64,000 nt of DNA from Pseudomonas protegens (GCF_003363755.1 NZ_CP031396.1:744001-808000), one strand, 5' to 3'; shown: positions 9,526 to 18,146, counted from the stretch's first letter. Made by a program: numbers and translations. Notes: generated by a model not told the origin, from the letters alone.

Positions 9526-10194
9526 CTATTGTTCCGTTTGCAGAAACTGGATCAGCGCCGGCACCGTGCCCTCGATGTGCTCGCGCACCACCGCTTCGGC
9601 ACGCTCGGCATCGCCGGCGCGAATCGCATCGAGGATCACCGCGTGCTCCTGGCGGGCGCTGAGGGGTTTTTCGCCGTGTTGCAGCCACAGGCGCATGGGC
9701 GCCTCCACCAGCGAATAAAGGGCCGAGATCTGCTTCATCAGCCGGGGCCGGCCGCTGAGGCTGCACAGGTATTCATGGAAGGCCCGATGGCGGCTGACCC
9801 ACTCGGCGCTCTCGTCGCGGTAGTCGTCCATCTCGTCCAGCAGCCGTTCCAGGGCCGCCAGCTGGCGCTCGCCGATACGCCCCACCGCCACCCGCACCGC
9901 CAGGCCTTCGAGGGCGCTGCGCATCTCGAACACTTCGTGCAGCTCTTCGATGTCCAGGCCGCTGACCACCGCCCCGCGATTGGGCCGCAGGGTCACCAGG
10001 CCCTGGGCATCGAGGCGGCGAAAGGCTTCGCGCACCGGCATGCGGCTCATGCCGATCTCGCTGGCGATGTCCTCGGCGATCAGCCGGTCGCCCTTGCGGT
10101 AGCGGCCGCCGCAGATCGCCTCCAGGAGAAAGTTGTAGGCCTCCTCCTCGGCAGTCAGCGGCTGGCGGTCAACGTAGGCGGGAGCGAATTGCAT
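9526..10194 (-). CDS. GntR/FCD family transcriptional regulator
   Basis: A 222-residue regulator with an N-terminal winged helix-turn-helix (GGRYRKGDRLIAEDIASEIGMSRMPVREAFRRLDAQGLV, about residues 30-70) and a C-terminal FCD ligand-binding domain (about 90-210, all-helical, with the usual Asp/His-type metal site region). I use the ATG at 10194, with AGGTG a few bases upstream; the longer reading would run through the operator. It is the first gene of the leftward cluster ending in ggt, 75 bases before the binding-protein gene, and likely controls it in response to a small organic acid or amino acid. Just upstream is a good palindrome that is its probable operator. Confidence 0.85.
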   Translation of the reverse strand: MQFAPAYVDRQPLTAEEEAYNFLLEAICGGRYRKGDRLIAEDIASEIGMSRMPVREAFRRLDAQGLVTLRPNRGAVVSGLDIEELHEVFEMRSALEGLAVRVAVGRIGERQLAALERLLDEMDDYRDESAEWVSRHRAFHEYLCSLSGRPRLMKQISALYSLVEAPMRLWLQHGEKPLSARQEHAVILDAIRAGDAERAEAVVREHIEGTVPALIQFLQTEQ

Positions 10195-10213
10195 AGAGGC
10201 ACCTTTTGTATTT

Positions 10214-10239
10214 TTGTATCCAATTATCCATAGATACAA
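10214..10239. promoter_or_regulatory. probable GntR operator
   Basis: A perfect inverted repeat TTGTATC (10214-10220) and GATACAA (10233-10239) separated by 12 bases lies 20 bases before the GntR start codon. A further TTTGTA sits just to the left. FCD-type GntR proteins usually bind short AT-rich palindromes in their own promoter. Confidence 0.55.
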
Positions 10240-10465
10240 AAAAAGCAGAATGCGTGCCAGCTTGGCGCAAGCGGACTCAAGTCATTGATTTGCCGAACCA
10301 GTGCTCGATGAGCAGGAAGGTGCCAGGAGCGCGGCCAAGGCCAGGCTGCTACGAAAACGCGCAGGCAGTGAGTCAAAGTGGGGCATACAGGTTGCGCCCG
10401 GTAACAAGCGCCATCGGGGCTGCGGCAACCCCCGGAGCCACCCGGGCGTTGCCGCGGTCAACGCC

Positions 10466-11473
10466 TCAGAACGTCAGGCAGATTTTCCCCAGGTGCGCGC
10501 CCGAGGCTTCATGGGCGAAGGCCTTGGCGATCTCTGCCAGGGGGAAGGTGCTGTCGATCACCGGCTTGATGCCGGTGGCTTCCAGGCCACGGACCATCTC
10601 GATCTGCTGCTGGCGGCTGCCGACGATCAGGCCCTGCAGGCGTTGTTGCTTGGCCATCAGCGCCGCCGTCGGCACCGGGCCGGACCAGCCGGTGAGCACG
10701 CCGATCAGGGCGATATGCCCGCCGATGCGGCAGGCCGTGATCGACTGCGGCAAGGTGCCCGGGCCGCCGACTTCCACCACGTGATCGACGCCGCGCCCGC
10801 CGGTGAGCCTGAGCACTTCGTCGCCCCACTCAGGCTGGGTGCGGTAGTTGATGGTGTGGTCGGCCCCCAGTTCGCGGACCCTGGCCAGCTTGGCGTCCGA
10901 GGACGAGGTGGCAATCACCGTGGCGCCCATGGCCTTGGCCAGTTGCAGGGCGAAGATCGACACCCCGCCGGTGCCCAGCACCAGCACGGTTTCCCCGGCC
11001 TTGAGCGCGCCATCCACCACCAGCGCGCGCCAGGCGGTCAGGCCGGCGGTGGTCAGGGTCGCGGCTTCGGCGTGGCTGTAGCCTTGGGGCGCGTGGGTGA
11101 ACCAGTGGCTGGGCTGGATCACCACTTCACGGGCGTAGCCGTCGACGCCATCGCCCGGGGTGGTGCTGAAATCGGCAATCGCCGGGCCGCCATCGTGCCA
11201 ATGGGGGAAGAAGCAGGACACCACCGCATCGCCGACCTTGAACTCGCTGACGCCCTCGCCCACCGCTTCCACCACCCCGGCACCGTCGGCCATGGGAATC
11301 CGCCCATCGGCAGTCGGCAGCGCGCCGGTGACCACGGCGTAATCGTGGAAATTCAGGGAACAGGCATGCAGGCGCACGCGGATCTGCCCGGCGCCGGGTT
11401 GCCCGGGATCGGCCAACTCCACGGTTTTCAGGTTGTCCAGGGATGCCGGCAGGCTGAGCTTGATGGCTTGCAT
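10466..11473 (-). CDS. zinc-independent MDR-family NAD(P)H oxidoreductase
   Basis: A 335-residue medium-chain dehydrogenase/reductase. The GroES-like half contains CSLNFHDYAVVTG and GDAVVSCFFPHWHDGG; the nucleotide-binding half has the Rossmann glycine motif VLGTGGVSIFALQLAK (about residues 165-180) and later GGRGVDHVVEVGGPGTL. The structural-zinc cysteine cluster is absent, which places it with quinone-oxidoreductase-like members rather than classical alcohol dehydrogenases. I use the ATG at 11473, with GGAG nine bases upstream; a GTG five codons earlier overlaps that site. It appears to be a single gene with no clear partner. The substrate is unknown. Confidence 0.8.
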   Translation of the reverse strand: MQAIKLSLPASLDNLKTVELADPGQPGAGQIRVRLHACSLNFHDYAVVTGALPTADGRIPMADGAGVVEAVGEGVSEFKVGDAVVSCFFPHWHDGGPAIADFSTTPGDGVDGYAREVVIQPSHWFTHAPQGYSHAEAATLTTAGLTAWRALVVDGALKAGETVLVLGTGGVSIFALQLAKAMGATVIATSSSDAKLARVRELGADHTINYRTQPEWGDEVLRLTGGRGVDHVVEVGGPGTLPQSITACRIGGHIALIGVLTGWSGPVPTAALMAKQQRLQGLIVGSRQQQIEMVRGLEATGIKPVIDSTFPLAEIAKAFAHEASGAHLGKICLTF

Positions 11474-11538
11474 GGAATGGGTCTCCACAGATCGATAATT
11501 GTCCAGGGGGCTAACCCTACCACCAATACCGGCGATCT

Positions 11539-11671
11539 GTAGCCGCTGCCGCAGGCTGCGAACGGCTCCGCAGGAGACGCAGGTTTTCAGTGCCGCTGGA
11601 GGCTCGGCTCGGAACTGCCAAGCAAGGCCCTGCGGGCCTTTGCGCAGCTTCGCGGGCTCAGCAGCGGCGAC
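11539..11671. repeat. REP-like palindromic intergenic repeat
   Basis: An element bounded by GTAGCCGCTG (11539-11548) and the imperfect complement CAGCGGCGAC (11662-11671), with internal GCCGCAGGCTGCGAACGG and CAAGGCCCTGCGGGCCTTTG motifs. The same element recurs at 17.98-18.15 kb and 44.72-44.99 kb in this window. Confidence 0.75.
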
Positions 11672-11686
11672 AACGCTCAGCGGGTT

Positions 11687-12646
11687 TCAACGCTCCCCCA
11701 CCCTGGCTCGCACAAAACACTGCTCGGTCACCGTCGCGCCCCACTGGTCGCCCACCTGCTCCTGCGCCAATACGAAGCCGTGTTGCTCATACAGCGTGCG
11801 CGCCGCGTCCAGGCCCTTGAAGGTCCACAAGCGGGTGGCGGCAAAGCCCCACTGGTCGCAGAACGCCAGGGCCTCGCCCAGCAGTCGCCGGCCCAGCCCG
11901 CGACCGCGGGCAGCATCATCGAGAATGAAGCAACGCAGGATCGCCTCGCCGCCCTCGCCTTCCCCATCGATGGCGATGGACCCAACGATCCGCTCGCCCC
12001 GCAGCGCCACCCAAACCTGGTTGCGCGGGTTGTGCAAACGCCCCATCAGCTCGGCCATGTCCGCCGCCACCAGGCTTTCGAAGGGCTGACCGAAACCGGC
12101 CCGGGCGGCGTAGTAGCAGGCATGCATTTCGGCAATGCGGCCAATCACCCCCGGCCGGTAGCCAGCGGCGATGGACCAGCACTCGGGCGGCTCGGGCGCC
12201 TCGCCCAGGCGCACCGCACGCAATGCCCGGGCGTAGTCGGCGATGCCTGTCGAGGCGCAAAGCTGCTGGTCCGCGCTCAGGTGCGTCAGGGCCGCGGCCA
12301 CCTGGGCCTGGGCAAAACGGTCGATGCCGTCCAGGGTCTGGCGTCCCTGGGCGGTGAGGTGCAGCCGCTTGGAGCGGGCATCCTGGGCATCGGCCTGTTC
12401 GCTGAGCTCGCCCGCCTCCACCAGCTTGCGCACCAACCGGCTGACGCTGGATTTCTCCAGGCCCAGCAGTGTCACTAGGTCACTGGCGGTCAAGGCATGG
12501 CCCTGGCCGATTTCCAGCAGCGCGTGCACCGCCGAGGGCGGGTAGTCGGTGGCGGCCAGGGTGCTGTGCATGAAGCCCAGCTCGCGAACCATCTGCCGGG
12601 AAGCCTGGCGCAATTGAGGGATGAAACCTGCGGATGGGCTCGACAT
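11687..12646 (-). CDS. MarR-type regulator fused to GNAT acetyltransferase
   Basis: A 319-residue two-domain protein. Residues about 5-145 are a MarR winged helix (LTASDLVTLLGLEKSSVSRLVRKL, then AQDARSKRLHLTAQGRQTL for the wing). Residues about 160-319 are a GNAT N-acetyltransferase with the acetyl-CoA loop AARGRGLGRRLLGEA and VALRGERIVGSIAIDG. This fused architecture is widespread in bacteria and the acetyl target is normally unknown. The ATG at 12646 has GAGGT upstream. The gene is divergent from the second FecI-like unit, and a clean palindrome in the shared promoter is a likely autoregulatory operator. Confidence 0.85.
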   Translation of the reverse strand: MSSPSAGFIPQLRQASRQMVRELGFMHSTLAATDYPPSAVHALLEIGQGHALTASDLVTLLGLEKSSVSRLVRKLVEAGELSEQADAQDARSKRLHLTAQGRQTLDGIDRFAQAQVAAALTHLSADQQLCASTGIADYARALRAVRLGEAPEPPECWSIAAGYRPGVIGRIAEMHACYYAARAGFGQPFESLVAADMAELMGRLHNPRNQVWVALRGERIVGSIAIDGEGEGGEAILRCFILDDAARGRGLGRRLLGEALAFCDQWGFAATRLWTFKGLDAARTLYEQHGFVLAQEQVGDQWGATVTEQCFVRARVGER

Positions 12647-12674
12647 AAGCGTGACCTCGTTCGTGGACTTTTTA

Positions 12675-12689
12675 GTTGTAGCTTACAAC
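12675..12689. promoter_or_regulatory. probable MarR operator
   Basis: GTTGTA (12675-12680) and TACAAC (12684-12689) form a perfect palindrome around GCT, about 29 bases before the MarR-GNAT start codon. Its spacing and AT-rich look fit a MarR-family operator. Confidence 0.55.
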
Positions 12690-12754
12690 CATATAGCCGA
12701 CAAGCCCGATGTGCTCGGGCCCTGGTCGGCAGCGATAAAAACTCGAGCACGCAC

Positions 12755-12771
12755 TAATGAGAAGCATTACC
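12755..12771 (+). promoter_or_regulatory. Fur-box-like site upstream of the second FecI-like gene
   Basis: TAATGAGAAGCATTAC (about 12755-12770) is an AT-rich near-palindrome resembling a Fur box and lies about 45 bases before the sigma start. It matches the placement seen at the first FecI-like gene. Confidence 0.6.
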
Positions 12772-12814
12772 ATAAACGCCCTTTTCGCCCGCCTCGGTCC
12801 CGGAACCTCTATCG

Positions 12815-13324
12815 ATGGTGCCCAATTCTTCGCTACAGCGCGCCGTGGGCGAGCTCTACGTCCAGCATCACAACTGGGTGGTGCAGTTGCTGCGGCGCAA
12901 GCTCGGCAACCAGGACCAGGCCCTGGACCTGGCGCAGGACACCTTCCTGCGCATTCTGCGCAGCGAGCAACTGCCGCTGTTGCGTGAACCTCGGGCCTAC
13001 CTCAATACCGTGGCCAGCCGCCTGTGCGGCCAGTATTTCCGCCGCCAGGCCCTGGAGCGCGCCTACCTGGAATCCCTGGCGCAGCTGGAGCCACAGCACC
13101 AGCCTTCGCCGGAAACCCGCCTGCTGGTGCTCGAAGCCCTGGACGCCGTGGGCCAGGTACTGGATGGCCTGGGCGCCCGGGTGCGCGAAGTGTTCTTGCT
13201 GTCCCAGCTCGAAGGCCTGACCTACCCGCAGATTGCCGAGCGCCTGCAGCTCTCGGTCAACGTGGTGCAGAAAGCCATGCTCAAGGCCTACCGCCATTGC
13301 TACGCGGCGGTGTACCCGGGATGA
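12815..13324 (+). CDS. FecI-like ECF sigma factor
   Basis: A 169-residue iron-starvation sigma factor. Region 2 is seen at about residues 8-75 (LYVQHHNWVVQLLRRKLG, DLAQDTFLRILRSEQ) and region 4 at about 115-160 (LEGLTYPQIAERLQLSVNVVQKAMLKAYRHC). It is the first gene of a rightward unit: its stop overlaps the FecR-like start by four bases (ATGA), and the receptor follows. Its sequence is distinct from the 4.7-kb paralogue, so each unit likely has its own specificity. Fur control is suggested by the site upstream. Confidence 0.88.
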   Translation: MVPNSSLQRAVGELYVQHHNWVVQLLRRKLGNQDQALDLAQDTFLRILRSEQLPLLREPRAYLNTVASRLCGQYFRRQALERAYLESLAQLEPQHQPSPETRLLVLEALDAVGQVLDGLGARVREVFLLSQLEGLTYPQIAERLQLSVNVVQKAMLKAYRHCYAAVYPG

Positions 13325-14304
13325 ACGCCTTCCAGCCGGTGGACGATCAGGGCGCCGTGGAACAGCAGGTCCTGGACCAGGCTCTGGAGTGGCTGGTGTT
13401 GCTGCAATCGGGCATCAGCAACCCCGAGCAGCAGGCCGCCTGCCTGGCCTGGCGCCGGGCCGAGCGGCAACACGAACTTGCCTGGCAACGCCTGGTCGGC
13501 ATCGGCCAGGACCTGCGTGACAGCACCCGCAGCCTGCCCGCGCCCCGTGCCCGGCAGCTGCTGCAGGCCCGCAGCCACCCTGGGCGGCGCACCCTGCTCA
13601 AGGGCATCGTCGGCCTCGGCGTGGTGGCCGCCAGCAGCTGGAGCGTGCGTGAACGGCTGCTGTTGCCGCAGCTGTTCAGCGACTACCACACCAGCACCGG
13701 CGAGCGCCGCCAACTGCAACTGGCCACGGGCGCCAGCCTGCAACTGGACACCCGCACCAGCCTCGATCAGCAGCACAGCCCCCTGGGCCTGCAACTGCAG
13801 CTCAACACTGGCCGCCTGCTGTTGACCCTGGGCAACGCCGCGCCGCTGCGGATCGTCACCGCCGATGCGTGGATACTGCTGGCGCCCCAGTCGCAACTGA
13901 TCCTCAGCGTCGGCTGGCCGGGCAGCCACGGCACCCGGGCACAGGTGCTCGCCGGCAGCGGCTCGCTCAGTAACGCCCAGCACCCCGCGCTGAGCCTGGG
14001 CGCGGGCCAGCAAGTGGAAATCAACCAGCAGCGGATCGGCGCCCTGACCACAGTGCCCGCCACCGCCAGTGCCTGGACCCAGGGCCTGCTGATCGCCGAG
14101 CGCCAGCCCCTGGGCGAGGTGATCGCCGAGCTCGACCGCTATCGCCCGGGCCTCTTGCGCTGCGCCGCCGAGGTCGCCGGGTTGCGCGTCTCCGGCTCGT
14201 TCTCCCTGGACCAGCCGGACGCCAGCCTCGACCTGTTGGCCAAGACCCTGCCGATTCGCATCCGGCGGGTGATGGGTTACTGGGCCACCGTGGAGGCCAG
14301 CTGA
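13321..14304 (+). CDS. FecR-like anti-sigma factor / signal transducer
   Basis: A 327-residue membrane regulator. The N-terminal cytoplasmic part (QALEWLVLLQSG, ACLAWRRAERQHELAWQRL) is the DUF4880-like region, followed by a hydrophobic stretch near residues 90-110 (LLKGIVGLGVVAASSWSV) and the periplasmic FecR domain (YHTSTGERRQLQLATGASLQLD). The C-terminus (LGEVIAELDRYRPGLLRCAAE) contacts the receptor's STN domain in known systems. The ATG at 13321 overlaps the sigma stop; longer in-frame readings run through the sigma gene and are not real. The receptor follows after 116 bases. Confidence 0.87.
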   Translation: MNAFQPVDDQGAVEQQVLDQALEWLVLLQSGISNPEQQAACLAWRRAERQHELAWQRLVGIGQDLRDSTRSLPAPRARQLLQARSHPGRRTLLKGIVGLGVVAASSWSVRERLLLPQLFSDYHTSTGERRQLQLATGASLQLDTRTSLDQQHSPLGLQLQLNTGRLLLTLGNAAPLRIVTADAWILLAPQSQLILSVGWPGSHGTRAQVLAGSGSLSNAQHPALSLGAGQQVEINQQRIGALTTVPATASAWTQGLLIAERQPLGEVIAELDRYRPGLLRCAAEVAGLRVSGSFSLDQPDASLDLLAKTLPIRIRRVMGYWATVEAS

Positions 14305-14420
14305 TTTTTTCGGTTTTTTTTCCGAAGCGGCGGCAGTTTTTTCAATCTCGTGCATCAAGACCTGGGAAGAAGCTGGAAAACAGCTCAGCGCCAACCCTTC
14401 TCAACCCACGGATTTCCCTT

Positions 14421-16826
14421 ATGCACATTCGCCTTACGCCCCTTGCCGCGGCCTTGCGCCCGGTGTTCATCGGCCTGTCCATCGCCAGCACCAGCCTGCC
14501 ACTGATGGCCGCCGAAGCCGGCGCCGCCGTGACCGACCGCCAGCAGCGCGACTACGCCATCGCCCCGGGCGACCTGGACCAGGTGCTGGGCGCCTTCGGC
14601 CAGCAATCGGCAAGCATGATCGCCATCGATGCCAGCCTCAGCGCCGGCAAGCGCAGCACCGGCCTCAATGGCCGCTTCAGCGTGGACGAAGGCCTGCAGC
14701 GCCTGCTCAAACCCCTGGGCCTGCAAGCCGTGGCCGAGGGCGCGGGCTATCGGGTGGTCCAGGCCAGCGGCGGTGAACGGGTCGAGCTGGGGGCGACCAC
14801 GGTCAGCGCCAACCAGTTGGGCAGCGTTACCGAAGGCACCGGTTCCTATACCCCAGGCACCATCGCCACCGCCACCCGGCTGGTGCTGACCCCGCGGGAA
14901 ACCCCGCAGTCGATCTCGGTGGTGACCCGCCAGGTGATGGATGACTTTGGCCTCACGGCAATAGACGACGTGATGCGCCACACGCCGGGTATCACCGTAT
15001 CCACCTACGACAGCGAACGCACCAACTACTATTCCCGCGGTTTCTCCATCGTCAATTTCCAGTACGACGGCATCCCGACCCTGCGTGACGCCCAGTACTC
15101 GGCCGGCCAGACCATGACCGACATGGCGCTGTACGACCGCGTCGAAGTGCTCAAGGGCGCGACCGGCCTGCTGACCGGCGCCGGCGGTCCTGGCGGCACC
15201 ATCAACCTGATCCGCAAGAAGCCCACGTCCGAGTTCAAGAGCAGCATCGAGCTCGGCGCCGGCTCCTGGGACAACTATCGCACCCAGATTGATGTCAGCG
15301 GGCCGCTGACCGACTCCGGCAACGTCCGCGGCCGGGCGGTGGCCGCCTACCAAGACAAGAAATCGTTTCTTGATCACTACCAGCGCAAGACCAATGTCTA
15401 CTACGGCATCCTTGAATTCGACCTGTCACCGGACACCCTGCTGACCCTGGGTGCCGACTATCAGGACAGCGACCCGAAGGGCTCGAGCTGGACCGGCACA
15501 CGTACCGTCTATGACCCGGACGGCAATTATCTGAACCTGCCTCGCTCGTTCAACAATGGTCCGAAGTGGAGCAGTTGGGAACAATACACCCGTACCGTGT
15601 TCGCCACCCTGGAGCACAACTTCGACAATGGCTGGGTCGCCAAGGCCCAGTACAACCACCAGATCAACGGCTATAACGCGCCCCTGGGCTACGTCTCCCA
15701 GGACACCGCTACCACCAGTTCGATCTACGCTCGCAAATACACTGGCGAAACCACCAGTGACAGCCTCGACGTCTATGCATCCGGACCTTTCGAACTCTTC
15801 GGTCGAGAACACCAGCTGGTAGTGGGCCAGTCCCTGTCGATCTCGGAATGGAAGGGCAAGGACTATTCCGACGCCACCTATTTCGACAACGCCTATGACT
15901 TCTACAACTGGCACGGCGAAGCCATCGAGCCCCTGTGGAACCAGCCGACCAAGATCAACGATGAAACCACGCGCCAGACCGGCACATACATCACCGGCCG
16001 CTTCAGCCTGATGGACGACCTGTCGCTGCTGCTCGGCACCCGCGTCGCCAATTTCCAGGTCACCGGTACCAGCGACACCAAGGAGAGCGGCAAGGTAGTG
16101 CCCTATGCCGGCCTGGTCTACGACCTCCACGACAATGTCTCCGCCTACGCCAGCTACACCGAGATTTTCCAACCGCAAACCCAGTACCGTGACCGCACGC
16201 GCAAGATGCTCGAACCCAACGAAGGGAAAAACTACGAGATCGGGCTCAAGGGCGAGTTCTTCGACGGTCGCCTGAACTCCAGCCTCGCCTACTTCGAGGT
16301 ACACGAGGAAAACCGTCCAATCGCCGACACCATCTACAACTCCAATCCTGGGGTCGACTTCTCCTATATCGCCACCAAGACTAAGACCAAGGGCTACGAA
16401 GCGGAGATCTCCGGTGAGCTGCGTCCTGGCTGGCAATTGCAGGCCGGCTATACCCACAAGGTCAGCCGTGATGCCGACGGGGTGAAGGTGGCCACCTGGG
16501 AACCGCAAGATCAGCTCAGTTTCTATAGCAGCTACAAGCTCGGCGGCAGCCTCGACAAACTGACCCTGGGCGGTGGCGCCCGCTGGCAGGGTGAGGGCTG
16601 GCAAACGCTGTACAACCGTGGCAAGGACCGTTACGAAAAGTTCTCCCAGGACCCGTTCTGGCTAGTGGATCTGATGGCGCGCTACCAAGTCACCGACAAC
16701 CTTTCGGCGACCCTGAACGTCAACAACCTGTTCGACAAGTCGTACTACACCAACATCGGTTTCTATGACTCGGCCTACTACGGTGACCCACGCAATGTGA
16801 TGGTGACCACTCGCTGGGACTTCTAA
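14421..16826 (+). CDS. TonB-dependent ferric-siderophore receptor with STN domain (FpvA/FhuE-like)
   Basis: An 801-residue outer-membrane receptor. After a signal peptide (about 1-30, ending PLMA) comes an STN domain (about 42-115, YAIAPGDLDQVLGAFGQQS), a plug (about 145-275, with TPRETPQSISVVTRQVMDD, YSRGFSIVNFQYDGIP and VEVLKGATGLLTGAGG) and a barrel ending in TTRWDF with the terminal aromatic residue. The plug sequence is of the type found in ferripyoverdine and coprogen receptors, so uptake of a pyoverdine or hydroxamate xenosiderophore is likely. It ends the second FecI/FecR unit. No strong ribosome binding site is seen before the ATG. Confidence 0.87.
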   Translation: MHIRLTPLAAALRPVFIGLSIASTSLPLMAAEAGAAVTDRQQRDYAIAPGDLDQVLGAFGQQSASMIAIDASLSAGKRSTGLNGRFSVDEGLQRLLKPLGLQAVAEGAGYRVVQASGGERVELGATTVSANQLGSVTEGTGSYTPGTIATATRLVLTPRETPQSISVVTRQVMDDFGLTAIDDVMRHTPGITVSTYDSERTNYYSRGFSIVNFQYDGIPTLRDAQYSAGQTMTDMALYDRVEVLKGATGLLTGAGGPGGTINLIRKKPTSEFKSSIELGAGSWDNYRTQIDVSGPLTDSGNVRGRAVAAYQDKKSFLDHYQRKTNVYYGILEFDLSPDTLLTLGADYQDSDPKGSSWTGTRTVYDPDGNYLNLPRSFNNGPKWSSWEQYTRTVFATLEHNFDNGWVAKAQYNHQINGYNAPLGYVSQDTATTSSIYARKYTGETTSDSLDVYASGPFELFGREHQLVVGQSLSISEWKGKDYSDATYFDNAYDFYNWHGEAIEPLWNQPTKINDETTRQTGTYITGRFSLMDDLSLLLGTRVANFQVTGTSDTKESGKVVPYAGLVYDLHDNVSAYASYTEIFQPQTQYRDRTRKMLEPNEGKNYEIGLKGEFFDGRLNSSLAYFEVHEENRPIADTIYNSNPGVDFSYIATKTKTKGYEAEISGELRPGWQLQAGYTHKVSRDADGVKVATWEPQDQLSFYSSYKLGGSLDKLTLGGGARWQGEGWQTLYNRGKDRYEKFSQDPFWLVDLMARYQVTDNLSATLNVNNLFDKSYYTNIGFYDSAYYGDPRNVMVTTRWDF

Positions 16827-16849
16827 GACCTGGTTCCCCAATCGGTGCA

Positions 16850-16869
16850 CCCTGCCCAATCGGGCAGGG
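16850..16869 (+). terminator. hairpin after the second TonB receptor
   Basis: CCCTGCCC (16850-16857) and GGGCAGGG (16862-16869) form a perfect 8-bp stem with a 4-base loop 24 bases after the receptor stop. No T-run follows, so it is a weak terminator call. Confidence 0.5.
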
Positions 16870-16994
16870 TCGGGCCGCTGACAATCACCTGGTATCGGGT
16901 AGCCCGATGCGGCGACCACGGCAGCAAAATCACTACAGCCATCCGCACACTTCTGTTAAAACTCCTGGCTGATCGTTCCGTGGTGAAGCCTTCC

Positions 16995-17936
16995 ATGTCC
17001 CCAACCCTGTCCCAGCGCCTGCGCCGTCGCTGGTTTTCCCTGCTGTGCCTGGCCGCGCTGGTCGGTGGCCTGCCGGTGAGCTGCGCGGTGCTCGAACACC
17101 AGGAGCGCAAGTTGGTGTTTCGCATCGAGCCGGGCACCGCCGGCTGGTATCGCGGCCTGCCGAGCACGGTGCAGGAGCTGGAACTCAAGCCGAAAAGCTT
17201 CAAGGCCGGGCAGAACCTCCACGCCTGGTGGTGGCCGGCCACGCGCGCCGACGCCCCGGCGATCCTCTACCTGCACGGGGTGCGCTGGAACCTCACCGGC
17301 CAGCTGTTTCGCATCGAGCAACTGCACGCCCTGGGCTACTCGGTGCTGGCCATCGACTACCGCGGCTTCGGCCAGAGCCACGGCGACCTGCCCTCGGAAA
17401 GCAGCGTGTATGAAGACGCGCGCATCGCCTGGGAGCGGCTCAAGCTGCTGCAGCCCGACGCCCGCAAGCGCCTGATCTACGGCCATTCCCTGGGCGGCGC
17501 GGTGGCCATCGACCTGGCCGCCGAACTGGGGCTCACGGCCGCCGCCGAGAAAACCCCGATTGCCGCCCGCGGGCTGATCGTCGAGTCCACCTTCACCACC
17601 CTGGCCGATGCCGCCGCGGCGGTGACCAAGACCTCGCTGCCGGTGCGCTGGGTGCTGTCGCAGAAGTTCGACTCCGTCGACAAGATCCGCGACATCGGCA
17701 TGCCACTGCTGGTGGTGCACGGCCTGAAAGACGACTACGTACCACCACGCTTGAGCAAGGAACTGTTCAAGGTTGCGCTGCAACCGAAAAAGCTGTTGCT
17801 GGTGCCTGGCGGCACCCACAACAACAGCATGCGCCTGGCGGGCAAGGACTACGGCCAGGCGATCAATGCCCTGCTGCGGGCCAAGCCGGCGTCCAGCGTC
17901 GCCGGCCCGACGGCCAGCACCGCGCCCACTGGCTGA
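16995..17936 (+). CDS. alpha/beta hydrolase, membrane-anchored or exported
   Basis: A 313-residue serine hydrolase of unknown substrate. An N-terminal hydrophobic stretch (residues about 13-28, WFSLLCLAALVGGLPVSCAV) suggests export or anchoring; a cysteine follows but the lipobox is poor. The catalytic serine is in IYGHSLGGAVA (about residue 160), the oxyanion region in ILYLHGVRWN, an acid near VVHGLKDDYVPP, and the histidine in PGGTHNN. The layout resembles Bem46/YfhR-type hydrolases. I use the ATG at 16995 because it opens directly onto the signal-like segment; an upstream reading would cover the hairpin after the receptor. No operon partner is evident. Confidence 0.75.
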   Translation: MSPTLSQRLRRRWFSLLCLAALVGGLPVSCAVLEHQERKLVFRIEPGTAGWYRGLPSTVQELELKPKSFKAGQNLHAWWWPATRADAPAILYLHGVRWNLTGQLFRIEQLHALGYSVLAIDYRGFGQSHGDLPSESSVYEDARIAWERLKLLQPDARKRLIYGHSLGGAVAIDLAAELGLTAAAEKTPIAARGLIVESTFTTLADAAAAVTKTSLPVRWVLSQKFDSVDKIRDIGMPLLVVHGLKDDYVPPRLSKELFKVALQPKKLLLVPGGTHNNSMRLAGKDYGQAINALLRAKPASSVAGPTASTAPTG

Positions 17937-17977
17937 AGCTGCTGGCTAGGACGCGAGGCCGGGGCTTGGCTGGGGTC

Positions 17978-18146
17978 GCCAGGCAAGGCCCTGCGGGCCT
18001 TTGCGCAGCTTCGCGGGCTCAGCAGCGGCTACAGGAAACCCTCTGTGTAGCCGCTGCCGCAGGCTGCGCAAGGCACCGAAGGGGCCTCGACGCCCTCAGG
18101 ATCGCTGCACACCTGCGGCTCGTTCGCAGCCTTCAGCAGCGGCTAC
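17978..18146. repeat. REP-like repeats, one and a half copies, reaching into pchA stop
   Basis: A partial copy ends with CAGCGGCTAC at 18023-18032 and a second copy runs from GTAGCCGCTG (18047-18056) to CAGCGGCTAC (18137-18146). They share the CAAGGCCCTGCGGGCCTTTG and GCTGCCGCAGGCTGCG cores with the copies at 11.5 and 44.8 kb. The last bases of the second copy form the TAG stop codon of pchA on the minus strand. Confidence 0.75.

Noticed and set aside
17066-17090. Lipoprotein signal on the alpha/beta hydrolase
   Set aside because: The residues before the cysteine (LPVSC) do not fit the lipobox well, so only a signal-like hydrophobic stretch is reported.
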